A DNA stretch of 64,000 nucleotides from NCBI GenBank assembly GCA_964468205.1, contig CAYXVG010000005.1:62001-126000 (forward strand). Reading direction: 5' to 3'. Both the position numbers and the translations under genes were made by a program. How positions within the stretch are numbered: position 1 is the first letter of the stretch; each line of letters starts with the position of its first letter. The notes beneath the pieces were generated by a model, which saw nothing but the letters and a program-made list of their open reading frames with translations, was not told the origin of the DNA and searched no databases. This stretch comes from CAWELS01 sp964468205 (lineage in GTDB: Bacteria > Acidobacteriota > Terriglobia > Bryobacterales > Bryobacteraceae). Below are positions 34,255-45,280 of this stretch, piece by piece.

Positions 34255-37200
34255 CCACCAGAAGGTCCTTTGGCTCCACGTGCTGGCCAACAAAGGCCGG
34301 CAGTTTTGCCACTTTGCCGTCCACCGGGGCGTAGACGGTCGACTGCATCTTCATCGCCTCCATGATAAGCAGCTTCTCGCCCTTCTTCACTTCCTGGCCG
34401 ACCTCGACGGCGACGCTCGTGACGGCCCCGGGTATCGGCGCGCCAACGTGCCCCGGTTGCGCTGGATCGGCCTTCACGCTCGGAGCCGCTTTCGCCTCGA
34501 GCGACTGGTCCCGCACCGTTACCGACCGCGGCTGCCCGTTTAACTCGAAGAAGACCGAGCGGGTGCCGTCTTCGTGCGGGTCGCTCATCGTGAGGTATTT
34601 GACCACGATCGTCTTGCCGGGTTCGAGATCAACCGTGATCTCCTCGCCCTGCCTCGGACCGTAGAAGAACGGGGCGGTGGGCAGCACCTCGAGTTTCCCG
34701 TAGCGCTTGCGGGCTTCCTGGAAAGCCGCGAATACCTCCGGGTAGAGCAGATGGCTGAGGACATCAGCTTTGGTTGGCGTGCGCCGCATTTTTTTCTCGA
34801 GTTCCTTCGAGGTGGCCTCGAAATCGGCCGGCCGCAGATTGGCGCCGGGGCGGCCGCGGTGGGGTTTCTGCCCCCGCAGGACCACTTGCCGGATCTTGCG
34901 CGGCCAACCGCCGGGCGGCTGGCCGAGGGAGCCCATGAACATATCGACTACCGAGTTCGGCACCGTCAGGCTGTGATCCGGCCCGAGGTTCTCGAACTCC
35001 TTGACCGTCATGCCGTGACTGACGAGGAACAGAGCGAGATCGCCGACCACCTTGCTCGACGGGGTCACCTTGACGATGTCCCCGAAGGCCATGTTCACGT
35101 CGGCATAGGTCCGCGCCACCTCGGGCCAGCGGTCGCCCAATCCCATCGCGGCGGCCTGGGCCTTGAGGTTGGTGTACTGGCCGCCCGGCATCTCGTGCAG
35201 GTAGACCTCGGAGGTGCCGGACTTGGGCGCCGCGTCAAACGGCTCGTACCAAGTGCGCACCACTTCCCAATAGTCGGCGGCCCGGTCCAGGTGTTCGAGA
35301 GAAAGATCGGTCTCGCGCGCCGTGTGGGCGATGGCGGCCACTATCGAATTCAGGTTTGGTTGGCTGGTGGTGCCGCTCATCGGGCCGAGAGCCGCGTCGG
35401 CCACGTCCACGCCCGCCTCGGCCGCCTTGAGAATGGAGGCCGCGTTCAAGCCGCTCGTGTCGTGGGTGTGGAAATGAACCGGAAGGTTCGTCTCCTCGCG
35501 CAGCGCCTTCACCAGCTTATAGGCGGCGTATGGCTTGCAGAGGCCGGCCATGTCCTTGATGGCCAGGATCTGGGCGCCCATCTTTTCCAGCTCCTTGGCC
35601 ATGTCAACGTAGTAGGAGAGCGGGTACTTGTCCCGCTTCGGATCGAGGATGTCGCCGGTGTAGCAGATGGCGGCCTCGCAGATCCGGCCCGTCTTGCGGG
35701 TCGCATCCATGGCCACTTTCATGTTCGGCAGATAGTTCAGCGAGTCAAAGATGCGGAAGATGTCGATGCCCTGATGCGCGGACTCCTGGATGAACTCCCG
35801 GACGACGTTGTCGGGATAGGCCGTGTAACCGACGGCGTTGGACGCCCGCAGCAGCATCTGGAAGCAGATGTTCGGGATCGCCTTGCGCAACTCGGCCAGC
35901 CGGTCCCATGGGTCTTCGCGGAGGAAGCGCATCGAGACGTCGAAAGTGGCGCCGCCCCACATCTCCAAGCTGTAGAGGCCATACAGCCGATGCGCCACCC
36001 AGTTAGCGATGGCGAGCATGTCATGGGTTCGCATCCGGGTGGCCATCAGAGACTGGTGCGCGTCGCGGAACGTCGTGTCGGTCAGCAGGAGCTGCCTCTG
36101 GGAGCGGGTCCACTCGACGAACTTCTCGGCGCCCAGCTCGTCCAGCAACTGCTTCGTGCCCCGCGGCGGAGCGCTGCCGTCAAGTGGCGGAATGGGCGCC
36201 GGCTGGATTCTGGCCGGCGGTTGCTTGCCCTTCATCTCGGGGTTGCCGTTCACCACGGTCTCCCCCAGATAGACGAGCAGGCGCGTCGCCCGGTCCCGGC
36301 GGGCGGTGAACCGAAAGAGTCCGGGCGTTTCGTCGAGGAAGGAGGTGGTGACCTCGCCGGCGCGGAACTTCGGATGATCCACCACGTTCTCGAGGAACGG
36401 AATGTTGGTCTGGACACCGCGGATGCGGAACTCCCGCAGCGCACGGCCCATGCGGTCGCAGGCATGGTTGAAATCGCGTGCCCGGGCGGTCACCTTCACG
36501 AGCAGCGAATCGAAGTACGGCGTAATGACCGCGCCGCCGTACGCGGACGCGCCGTCAAGCCGGATCCCGAAACCGGCCGGGGAGCGGTAAGTATGCAACC
36601 GGCCATAGTCCGGCAGGAAGTTCTTCTTGGGGTCCTCGGTGGTCACCCGGCACTGCAGAGCGTAGCCGGTGATTGGCGCCGGCTCGTCGTGGGGAATCTG
36701 CATCTCCTCGCCGTGGAGGTTCTTACCCTGGGCGATCTGGATCTGGCAGCGGACGATGTCGACGCCGGTGATCTCTTCAGTGACGGTGTGCTCCACCTGC
36801 ACGCGGGGGTTCACCTCGATGAAGAACCACTCGCCGGTGTCCATGTCCATCAGAAACTCGACGGTACCGGCGCTATAGTAGTCGACCGAACGCGTCAGGG
36901 TGACGGCCGCTTCGGCGAGCTGCCCGGCGACCGCCCGGTCCAGGCCGACCGCCGGCGCCACTTCGATCACCTTCTGGTGCCGGCGCTGCACGGTGCAGTC
37001 GCGCTCGTGCAGATGGACGATATTACCGTGCTGGTCGCCGAGAATCTGAACCTCGAGGTGGCGGGCCCGCCGGATGTAACGCTCGAGGAAGACGGCGTTA
37101 TTGCCAAAGGCCGCTTCGGCCTCGCGCTGCGCCTCCTCCAGGCGCGGCAGCAGGTCCTGAAACCTGTCAACGACGCGCATACCCCGCCCGCCGCCGCCGA

Positions 37201-37681
37201 AAGCCGCCTTGATAATCAGCGGGAAACCGATAGCCTTGGCCGCGCGCTGGACTTCGGATTTCTCGGAGATTGCCTTCTCGGTACCCGGAACAACCGGGAC
37301 GCCGGATTTCTGTGCAAGGGTCCGGGCCGCGGTCTTGTCGCCCAAGGTCCGCAAGATCTCCTTGCTCGGGCCGATAAATGTGAGGCCCGCCTTCTCGCAA
37401 GCCTCGGGAAGCTGCGGGTTTTCCGCCAGGAAGCCGTAGCCGGGGTGGATGGCATCCACGCCGGTGTCAAGCGCGAGGTTGATGGCGCCTTCAATATCCA
37501 AATAGGCTTGCACCGGGCCTCGTCCTTCGCCAATCTGATAGGCTTCATCGGCCTTGAAGCGGTGCAGGCTGAGCCGGTCCTCCTTAGAGTAGACGGCGAC
37601 GGTGCGCAGTCCCAACTCATTGGCGGCGCGCAGGATGCGGATTGCGATTTCCCCACGGTTCAGTGCAAGAAGCTTTCTCAT
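34244..37681 (-). CDS. pyc: Pyruvate carboxylase
   Basis: A 1145-residue single-chain biotin enzyme making oxaloacetate from pyruvate, bicarbonate and ATP. In order: biotin carboxylase (about 1-450; KLLALNRGEIAIRILRAA, ATP-grasp FGGGGRGMRVV, EVNPRVQVEHTVTE), a carboxyltransferase TIM barrel (about 525-800; DTTFRDAHQSLMATR, metal-site HFHTHDTSG), the PYC/OADA conserved domain, and a C-terminal biotinyl domain with the biotinylated lysine in EAMKMQ near residue 1111. Full family length in one gene, not the split subunit form. It refills the TCA cycle and starts gluconeogenesis. Divergent from the DUF4097 gene. Confidence 0.96.
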   Translation of the reverse strand: MRKLLALNRGEIAIRILRAANELGLRTVAVYSKEDRLSLHRFKADEAYQIGEGRGPVQAYLDIEGAINLALDTGVDAIHPGYGFLAENPQLPEACEKAGLTFIGPSKEILRTLGDKTAARTLAQKSGVPVVPGTEKAISEKSEVQRAAKAIGFPLIIKAAFGGGGRGMRVVDRFQDLLPRLEEAQREAEAAFGNNAVFLERYIRRARHLEVQILGDQHGNIVHLHERDCTVQRRHQKVIEVAPAVGLDRAVAGQLAEAAVTLTRSVDYYSAGTVEFLMDMDTGEWFFIEVNPRVQVEHTVTEEITGVDIVRCQIQIAQGKNLHGEEMQIPHDEPAPITGYALQCRVTTEDPKKNFLPDYGRLHTYRSPAGFGIRLDGASAYGGAVITPYFDSLLVKVTARARDFNHACDRMGRALREFRIRGVQTNIPFLENVVDHPKFRAGEVTTSFLDETPGLFRFTARRDRATRLLVYLGETVVNGNPEMKGKQPPARIQPAPIPPLDGSAPPRGTKQLLDELGAEKFVEWTRSQRQLLLTDTTFRDAHQSLMATRMRTHDMLAIANWVAHRLYGLYSLEMWGGATFDVSMRFLREDPWDRLAELRKAIPNICFQMLLRASNAVGYTAYPDNVVREFIQESAHQGIDIFRIFDSLNYLPNMKVAMDATRKTGRICEAAICYTGDILDPKRDKYPLSYYVDMAKELEKMGAQILAIKDMAGLCKPYAAYKLVKALREETNLPVHFHTHDTSGLNAASILKAAEAGVDVADAALGPMSGTTSQPNLNSIVAAIAHTARETDLSLEHLDRAADYWEVVRTWYEPFDAAPKSGTSEVYLHEMPGGQYTNLKAQAAAMGLGDRWPEVARTYADVNMAFGDIVKVTPSSKVVGDLALFLVSHGMTVKEFENLGPDHSLTVPNSVVDMFMGSLGQPPGGWPRKIRQVVLRGQKPHRGRPGANLRPADFEATSKELEKKMRRTPTKADVLSHLLYPEVFAAFQEARKRYGKLEVLPTAPFFYGPRQGEEITVDLEPGKTIVVKYLTMSDPHEDGTRSVFFELNGQPRSVTVRDQSLEAKAAPSVKADPAQPGHVGAPIPGAVTSVAVEVGQEVKKGEKLLIMEAMKMQSTVYAPVDGKVAKLPAFVGQHVEPKDLLVVIE

Positions 37682-37753
37682 CTGATGTTCTGATCCTTCC
37701 GGTGCGGCCTCGCGGCCAGTGCAGCGTCACATCCCGTAGCAGGTGAGCAGGGA

Positions 37754-37781
37754 TTGCCTGCACCGTTTTTCAGGGTATAGT
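37754..37781 (+). promoter_or_regulatory. Promoter for DUF4097 lipoprotein gene
   Basis: TTGCCT (37754-37759) and TATAGT (37776-37781) with a 16-base spacer, about 60 bases before the ATG at 37842. Confidence 0.4.
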
Positions 37782-37841
37782 ACCTAAACTAGCATGGAAC
37801 TTCGCGAAACAAGCTTCGTACCATTCTTCGAGAGGTGAAAT

Positions 37842-38792
37842 ATGCGAGCAATGTTGCGCATCGCGCTTCCGGCAATTGTGGCCATAGCCTTCCCAGGTTG
37901 CGACCTGGAGGAGATGACCGCCGGGTCGGCGAGGTTCAAGGAGGAGTTCCGGCACACCTATGAGTTGACTTCCGGCGGCCGCCTCTCAGTGGAAAGCCTC
38001 AACGGCTCGATCGAGATCGCCGGCTGGAACAAGGAGGAGGTGGAGATCACCGGCGAGAAGTACGCCTCTTCGCAGGAGCTTCTCGACGCTCTCGAGGTGG
38101 ACATCGTGGCCACCGGGGACCTGCTCCAGGCGCGTGCGGTAAAGCCGTCCGGCCGGCATGGCAACATGGGAGTTCGCTTCGTGATTCACGCCCCACGAAC
38201 GGTGGACCTAGGCGGCATCTCCAGCTCCAACGGAGGCATTACCATTAGCGGAATCGAGGGTAACGCCCGCGTCAAGACCTCGAACGGCGGTATCCAGATC
38301 TCGGACCTAAGCGGTAACATCGAGGCGTCCACCTCTAACGGCGCAGTGAACCTCAGGGACACCGGCGGAAGCGCCATACTCAGGACCTCCAATGGCAGCA
38401 TCACCGCCGAGCGCGTGAGTGGCTATTTCTCGGCCAAGACCTCCAACGGTAAAATCACGGCAACCGTCAGTGGAGAACATGAAGGGGGACGGCCGATTGA
38501 GGCGACCAGTTCAAACGGCGCCATCGAGCTGACTCTCCTCGAACAGCCCCAATCCGATGTGATCGTCTCCACCAGTAACGCTTCGATCACCTTCCATGTG
38601 CCACCCGGCATTCGTGCCGATCTCAAGGCCAGCACTTCCAACGCCCCAGTGAAGACCGACCTTGAAGTGACCGTCCGAGGCGCCCAGGGAAAAAGCCGGC
38701 TCGAAGGGTCGATCAACGGCGGGGGCCCGCTGCTCAACCTCGAGTCCTCAAATGGAATGATCCAGTTGTTAGAGCGCGAGCCGGAAGTGTAG
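37842..38792 (+). CDS. DUF4097-type beta-repeat lipoprotein
   Basis: A 316-residue exported protein. The signal peptide ends in a lipobox-like AIAFPGC, predicting lipidation of Cys24. From residue 45 on it is a right-handed beta-solenoid-like DUF4097 domain in which the unit TSNGxI recurs about every 18-20 residues (SLNGSIEIAGW, SSNGGITISGI, TSNGGIQISDL, TSNGAVNLRD, TSNGSITAERV, TSNGKITATV, SSNGAIELTL). Function of such proteins is unknown; some accompany envelope-stress regulators. GAGAGGTGA serves as ribosome binding site. It stands alone between divergent and convergent neighbours. Confidence 0.8.
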   Translation: MRAMLRIALPAIVAIAFPGCDLEEMTAGSARFKEEFRHTYELTSGGRLSVESLNGSIEIAGWNKEEVEITGEKYASSQELLDALEVDIVATGDLLQARAVKPSGRHGNMGVRFVIHAPRTVDLGGISSSNGGITISGIEGNARVKTSNGGIQISDLSGNIEASTSNGAVNLRDTGGSAILRTSNGSITAERVSGYFSAKTSNGKITATVSGEHEGGRPIEATSSNGAIELTLLEQPQSDVIVSTSNASITFHVPPGIRADLKASTSNAPVKTDLEVTVRGAQGKSRLEGSINGGGPLLNLESSNGMIQLLEREPEV

Positions 38793-38899
38793 CCATCACA
38801 CGAAGCAGAAGTACGAACCGGCGGGCCTGACGCCGGGGCGGGCCGCAGTTGCCCCGCACAGGTACGTCGCGGGAACGGAATATGGCGCGCGCCGGCCGG

Positions 38900-39646
38900 T
38901 CACACTTCGGCGGCGCAGCGCGCCGCCAGGGGGAGGCGGACACGGAAGGTGCTTCCGCCGCCGGGAACGCTGTCCACCTGAATCTCACCCCGATGCTTGC
39001 GCACGATACCGGAGACCACCGCGAGGCCGAGTCCGGTGCCGTCCGGCCGCGTTGTGAAATAGGGTTCGAAGATCCGCTCCCGGATCTCCTCCGGGATGCC
39101 GCACCCGCTGTCCCGGACGCTTATCAGCAGCCCGCCGGATGGTTTTGACTCAGTGGAGGTTCCAATCCAGATCGTGCCGCCGTCAGGCATCGAGTCGCGG
39201 GCGTTGAGAGCAAGATTCAGGAGCATCTGGTAGATCTGCTCCGGGTCGCCCATCGTCACAGCGTAAGGGGCCTGAAGATCCTGCAAGAATCCAATTCGGT
39301 CATCGACGGATCTCTGGAGCAGACGCACCACCTCACTGATGGTCTGGTGCACGTCCACTCTTTCCTGGCGGATGGGTCCGCGGCGGGAGAGATTCTGCAG
39401 TTGCCGGGCGATAGCCGCCGCGCGGTCCGATGCCTGATAAATCGCTTGCACCGACTCGCTGGCCTCGCCGCCGTGATCCATCTCGGCGGCGAGCAGAGTG
39501 GCGTGGCCCTGGATGGCGGTTAGTAAGTTATTGAAATCATGAGCAAGGCCACCTACCAGAAGGCGCAAGGCCTTCAACTCAGTCACCTGCCCGTCCACTT
39601 CGGGAAGGGGGTCAGAGCAAACTCCATTGGTACCGTGGTTCAACAC
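38900..39646 (-). CDS. Sensor histidine kinase, soluble
   Basis: A 248-residue kinase with no membrane segment or recognisable sensor domain. The phospho-accepting histidine is His36 in GGLAHDFNNLLTAI, followed by a DHp helix pair and an ATPase domain with the N box (LLNLALNARDSMP), DSGCGIP (G1), FEPYFTTRPDGTGLGLAVV (F/G2). The AHDFNN pattern is that of NtrB-type and hybrid kinases. No response regulator is adjacent, so it is an orphan. The start is unsure: GTG 39646, the next TTG, or a GTG near residue 18 or 21. A TATAAT sits only 8 bases before GTG 39646. Confidence 0.83.
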   Translation of the reverse strand: MLNHGTNGVCSDPLPEVDGQVTELKALRLLVGGLAHDFNNLLTAIQGHATLLAAEMDHGGEASESVQAIYQASDRAAAIARQLQNLSRRGPIRQERVDVHQTISEVVRLLQRSVDDRIGFLQDLQAPYAVTMGDPEQIYQMLLNLALNARDSMPDGGTIWIGTSTESKPSGGLLISVRDSGCGIPEEIRERIFEPYFTTRPDGTGLGLAVVSGIVRKHRGEIQVDSVPGGGSTFRVRLPLAARCAAEV

Positions 39647-39654
39647 TTTCGAAC

Positions 39655-39660
39655 ATTATA
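39655..39660 (-). promoter_or_regulatory. Consensus -10 box at histidine kinase start
   Basis: A perfect TATAAT on the minus strand at 39660-39655. A weak TTATCT lies 19 bases upstream. Transcription would begin at about 39648, so a message starting at GTG 39646 would be nearly leaderless. Confidence 0.35.
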
Positions 39661-39708
39661 CGGCGAAAATGTGCAAACCAGATAACAAAAGTGTTTTCTC
39701 CACTCCTA

Positions 39709-39731
39709 CCGGAGCCCGGGCCTGGCTCCGG
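39709..39731 (-). terminator. Hairpin after clpC
   Basis: CCGGAGCC (39709-39716) pairs perfectly with GGCTCCGG (39724-39731) around a 7-base loop, 8 bases beyond the clpC stop. A T run is lacking directly after it (the next T4 is about 20 bases on), so termination may be partial or Rho-assisted. Confidence 0.45.
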
Positions 39732-39738
39732 CCGGCCG

Positions 39739-42228
<2,490 letters not shown>

Positions 42229-42259
42229 AAACGCCGTCGTCCTTCTTATCGGCCGATCC

Positions 42260-42958
42260 TCACAATGCGGAGGAGACCGATAGTGGGGCCAACGCCCCCT
42301 CTCTTAATTCTAAGATGCGATCGCAACGCCGCGCGAATGTAATATTGTGGGTCACGTAAACTGATGTGAGCCCGTTCGCACGGTGGAGATCGCGGAGCAG
42401 ATCGATAATCATTTCCCCTGTCCGGAAATCGAGATTCCCGGTGGGTTCATCGGCCAGCAGCACTCTCGGGCCTCCAACCAACGCCCGGGCGAGCACAACC
42501 CGCTGCTGTTCGCCGCCGGAGAGTTCCCCCGCGCGATGCGTCGCACGGTCCTTCAAGCCAACTTCCTCGAGGCGGAGCCCGGCCGGACGCGCGGCCTCCG
42601 TGGGCGGTGTTCCCCGAATCAGGAGCGGCATCATCACATTCTCCAAGGCCGTAAACTCCGGCAACAGCGACTGATTCTGCCAGATAAAGCCGATCGCCGT
42701 GTTCCTCAGCTTGGCCAGTTCCCGGTTATCCATCGCAAAGATGTCCCGCGGGCCAACAAATACCGTTCCGGACGTCGGCCTGTCCAAGCCACCGAGCAGG
42801 TGGAGCAGGGTCGACTTCCCGGCTCCGGACTGCCCCACGAGCGCAAGTCTTTCTCCGGCGCTGATTTCAAGGTCCAGATCGCGAAGCACGACGAGATCAT
42901 TCCGCCCAGAGAGGTACGTCTTGGTCAATCCGACCGTACGTATGGATGTTTGGCTCAA
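42260..42958 (-). CDS. ABC transporter ATP-binding protein (LolD-like)
   Basis: A 232-residue nucleotide-binding subunit of the MacB/LolD group. Walker A GQSGAGKST, Q-loop FIWQNQSLLPEFTALENV, signature LSGGEQQRVVLARAL, Walker B VLLADEPTGNLD and the switch histidine in VYVTHN are all present. A TTG start at 42958 is proposed, because GGGAG stands 7 bases before it and the domain begins soon after; no ATG is nearby, though the frame stays open to 43078. LolD proteins work with LolC/LolE permeases in lipoprotein release, but no permease gene is adjacent. clpC follows after 31 bases. Confidence 0.82.
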   Translation of the reverse strand: MSQTSIRTVGLTKTYLSGRNDLVVLRDLDLEISAGERLALVGQSGAGKSTLLHLLGGLDRPTSGTVFVGPRDIFAMDNRELAKLRNTAIGFIWQNQSLLPEFTALENVMMPLLIRGTPPTEAARPAGLRLEEVGLKDRATHRAGELSGGEQQRVVLARALVGGPRVLLADEPTGNLDFRTGEMIIDLLRDLHRANGLTSVYVTHNITFARRCDRILELREGALAPLSVSSAL

Positions 42959-43129
42959 TCGAGGTCTCCCGCAACGACTTCCGTCTGAGTGGCAGCCGGT
43001 TTCCTGTAACGCCCCAGCAACATCCCCTATTACCTTTACCCTAACATGGACCGTACCGGAAGGCCGGGAATAGTACATCGCCCGCCGGCCATTTCCTCAA
43101 AACGGTGGAGTTGGACGACCGGGGCGCTT

Positions 43130-44221
43130 TCAGACGTACTCCCAATTGCGAAGCCAGTCATAGCCAGGGTTCAAATTGGCCCAGACGTGGTTGCGGAAGG
43201 CTTCGAGCTCGGTTTGTTCCTTCCGGTCGAGTTCGCGGCGTTCGGCGACGGCCCGGGCGACATTGTCCACCTGGTCTTCGGTGACAAGGCCGGGGATGGG
43301 GGCCGTTACTGCAGGATTGCTGAGAATGTACCGGATGGCCATCCGGGCGCGGCGGTCGTCCTCTTCCTTGTGTGGGCTGTCCGGAGAGCTGTCGCCTACG
43401 AAGAGGGAGTTGTCAGCGAACGGCTTGATGCCGAAGAAGCCCACGTCGCGGGCTTCGAGGGCGTCGAAAAGACTATCGTTGGGAAGGCGTTTCGAGGCGG
43501 CGGTGTAGGGCGAAAGCACGGCGTCAAGAGCATCATACTCGTTGATCATCGACGCTAGCCAGGTACGGTTGTGAGTCGATATGCCGCCAAAGCGGGCCTT
43601 GCCCTCCCGCTTGGCCTTATCAAGAGCGCTCATGGCGCCTTCCTCGAGAGCGGCCAGTTCGCCGAGACTTCGAACTCGCTGCTCGGGCAAAGTGATCCGC
43701 CAGAGGTCGACGTAGTCAAGGCCTGACTCCCGCAAACCTTCCTCGAGGCCGCGAACGAGCGCGCCGGCCGTGCGCCATTCCTTGCGCCGTGACTCTTTGA
43801 CCGCCCAGGAATAGCCGAAGTAGATCTTGTCGCGGCGGCCCTTCAGCGCTTTCGCATAGGCCAGAACTTCGGGACCGGCGCAGGCGTCCACGTAGTTGAT
43901 GCCGAGATCGATACATTTCGAGAGAACGCGGGCGCGGTTCTCCAGGAAGTCCCGCCGCTTGATATTCTCCATGTCGGCGGCCGAGTAGCCGCTGCCCTCG
44001 AACGGGTGGTCGAGGGCGACGCCGACGCGCTTCCAGTGACCTCCAAGGCAAACGGCGGAGACCATGAGCCCGGTCTTGCCGAGACGGCGATACTCCATGT
44101 TCTCGTTGTAGTTCAGGATCTTCGATGTGTCGTACGCGGCCGCTCCCGCTCCGCCGGCGCCGACGACGGCGGCGGCAAGGGTCGCGGACTTGACGAAGTC
44201 ACGGCGAGTTGTGTCTTGCAT
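43130..44221 (-). CDS. Aldo/keto-reductase-fold protein, diverged active site
   Basis: A 363-residue exported protein. The twin-arginine signal is RRDFVKSATLAAAVVGAGGA; the AKR domain starts at MEYRRLGKTGLMVSAVCLGG. The usual catalytic tetrad D-Y-K-H is mostly missing: the Asp is kept in GINYVDACAGPEV, but the Tyr position reads as GPE, the Lys segment is KIYFGYSWA instead of a TK motif, and the His segment is VDLWRITLPEQ, not LxxHxPD. NADP-binding features at the C-terminus (ILSNPAVTAPIPGLVTEDQV) remain. It may be a non-reductase or use other residues. It stands alone. Confidence 0.78.
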   Translation of the reverse strand: MQDTTRRDFVKSATLAAAVVGAGGAGAAAYDTSKILNYNENMEYRRLGKTGLMVSAVCLGGHWKRVGVALDHPFEGSGYSAADMENIKRRDFLENRARVLSKCIDLGINYVDACAGPEVLAYAKALKGRRDKIYFGYSWAVKESRRKEWRTAGALVRGLEEGLRESGLDYVDLWRITLPEQRVRSLGELAALEEGAMSALDKAKREGKARFGGISTHNRTWLASMINEYDALDAVLSPYTAASKRLPNDSLFDALEARDVGFFGIKPFADNSLFVGDSSPDSPHKEEDDRRARMAIRYILSNPAVTAPIPGLVTEDQVDNVARAVAERRELDRKEQTELEAFRNHVWANLNPGYDWLRNWEYV

Positions 44222-44344
44222 CGTGGTTCAACCTCACTTACCAGAGTAACGGACCGGAATCACGATAACACAATGCAGTATTCGTGGCCAGCCAGGAACT
44301 CGCGGCTAAAGCGCTCAGATGACGCCGCCGAAGTAAAGTGAGAG

Positions 44345-44716
44345 ATGCCCCGAGAGAAGGGGTGCGGAGGATTCGTGCGCGTAACGAACATTACCAAGAA
44401 CACAGTGCTCGCCGAGACGGCAGTGAAAGCAAACACGAGTGAGAAGCGGCGGACGGGGCTGCTCAAACACGAGAGTATGCCAAAGGGCGAGGCGCTGTGG
44501 ATTGTACCCTGCGAAGCGGTCCACAGCTTCTGGATGAAGTTCGCCATCGACGTTATCTATCTGAGCAAGAAGAAACGGGTGCTCAAAATCCGCAAGAACA
44601 TGGTCCCCTGGCGGATCTCCGGGTGCCTGGCGGCGCATTCGGTACTCGAAGTGCCCGCGGGCATGGCGGAGGAGACCCGGACGGAGCGTGGGGATCAGCT
44701 AGAGTTCGAGAGCTAG
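44345..44716 (+). CDS. DUF192 family protein
   Basis: A 123-residue protein covering one DUF192 domain: VRVTNITKNTVLAETAVKA, TSEKRRTGLLKHESMPKGEA, HSFWMKFAIDVIYLSKKKRV and the end AAHSVLEVPAGMAEE, the normal family pattern. Function unknown in the family; many members are exported, but no signal peptide is visible here. ATG 44345 follows GAGAG; a later GTG (Val12) is possible. Located 54 bases before the PspC-domain gene, same strand. Confidence 0.82.
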   Translation: MPREKGCGGFVRVTNITKNTVLAETAVKANTSEKRRTGLLKHESMPKGEALWIVPCEAVHSFWMKFAIDVIYLSKKKRVLKIRKNMVPWRISGCLAAHSVLEVPAGMAEETRTERGDQLEFES

Positions 44717-44770
44717 GGAACAAAAGCCGGGCTTGGCCGTACAACTAAGTAGGTGGAAGGAGGATTTTGA

Positions 44771-45172
44771 ATGTATTGTACGGCGTGCGGTTTTGCGGTC
44801 CAGGAAGAGCATAATTTTTGCCCGAAGTGCGGGATGGCCCTGGGCAGAAGAACTGGGGCGGAAGCTCCACCACCTTCACTGAAACAGAAACGGCTGGCGC
44901 GGCCAATGAGGGAGAAAACCATTGGCGGCGTTTGTGCGGGTTTCGCCAGATATCTCGATGTGGATGTGACACTGATGCGGATTATCTGGCTTTGCGTGGC
45001 GGTTTTCACGGGCATCGGCTTTATCGCGTACGTGATCTGCTGGATTGTCATGCCGGAGGACTGGAGCGCGCCGGAGCATGCATCCGAGGCGGAATCCGAG
45101 GGGAAGGGCCCCGCGCCTCCGGTCCCGGCCGCGGAATCCCCTGAAGAGCAAACGGGATCTTCTCCGGCGTAA
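44771..45172 (+). CDS. Zinc-ribbon plus PspC-domain membrane protein
   Basis: A 133-residue protein. A zinc ribbon (YCTACGFAVQ and FCPKCGMAL, two CxxC pairs in residues 3-21) precedes a PspC domain (KTIGGVCAGFARYLDVDVTLMRIIW) with one or two membrane segments (LCVAVFTGIGFIAYVICWIV), then an acidic, proline-rich tail. PspC proteins sense envelope stress with PspA in enteric bacteria. GGAGG precedes the ATG. It ends 108 bases before the CHAT protease gene, which has its own promoter-like sequence. Confidence 0.85.
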   Translation: MYCTACGFAVQEEHNFCPKCGMALGRRTGAEAPPPSLKQKRLARPMREKTIGGVCAGFARYLDVDVTLMRIIWLCVAVFTGIGFIAYVICWIVMPEDWSAPEHASEAESEGKGPAPPVPAAESPEEQTGSSPA

Positions 45173-45251
45173 CACCGGCAACACGGTTTTCTCCTGGCAG
45201 TCGAGTCGCGCGAGCCGGCAAACGGCCCGCTCTTTTTCGCAGAAATCGCTG

Positions 45252-45257
45252 TATACT
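45252..45257 (+). promoter_or_regulatory. -10 box before CHAT protease gene
   Basis: TATACT lies 24 bases before ATG 45281, with GGAGGGG between them. No good -35 match is seen at 16-18 bases upstream. It suggests that the protease unit is transcribed apart from the PspC gene. Confidence 0.35.
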
Positions 45258-45280
45258 AGCTGTGATTCTGGGAGGGGACA

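Noticed and set aside
34574..37693. A 1039-codon open frame on the plus strand
   Set aside because: It lies wholly antisense to pyruvate carboxylase, which is complete and conserved; high GC content keeps the opposite frame open. No family pattern in its product.
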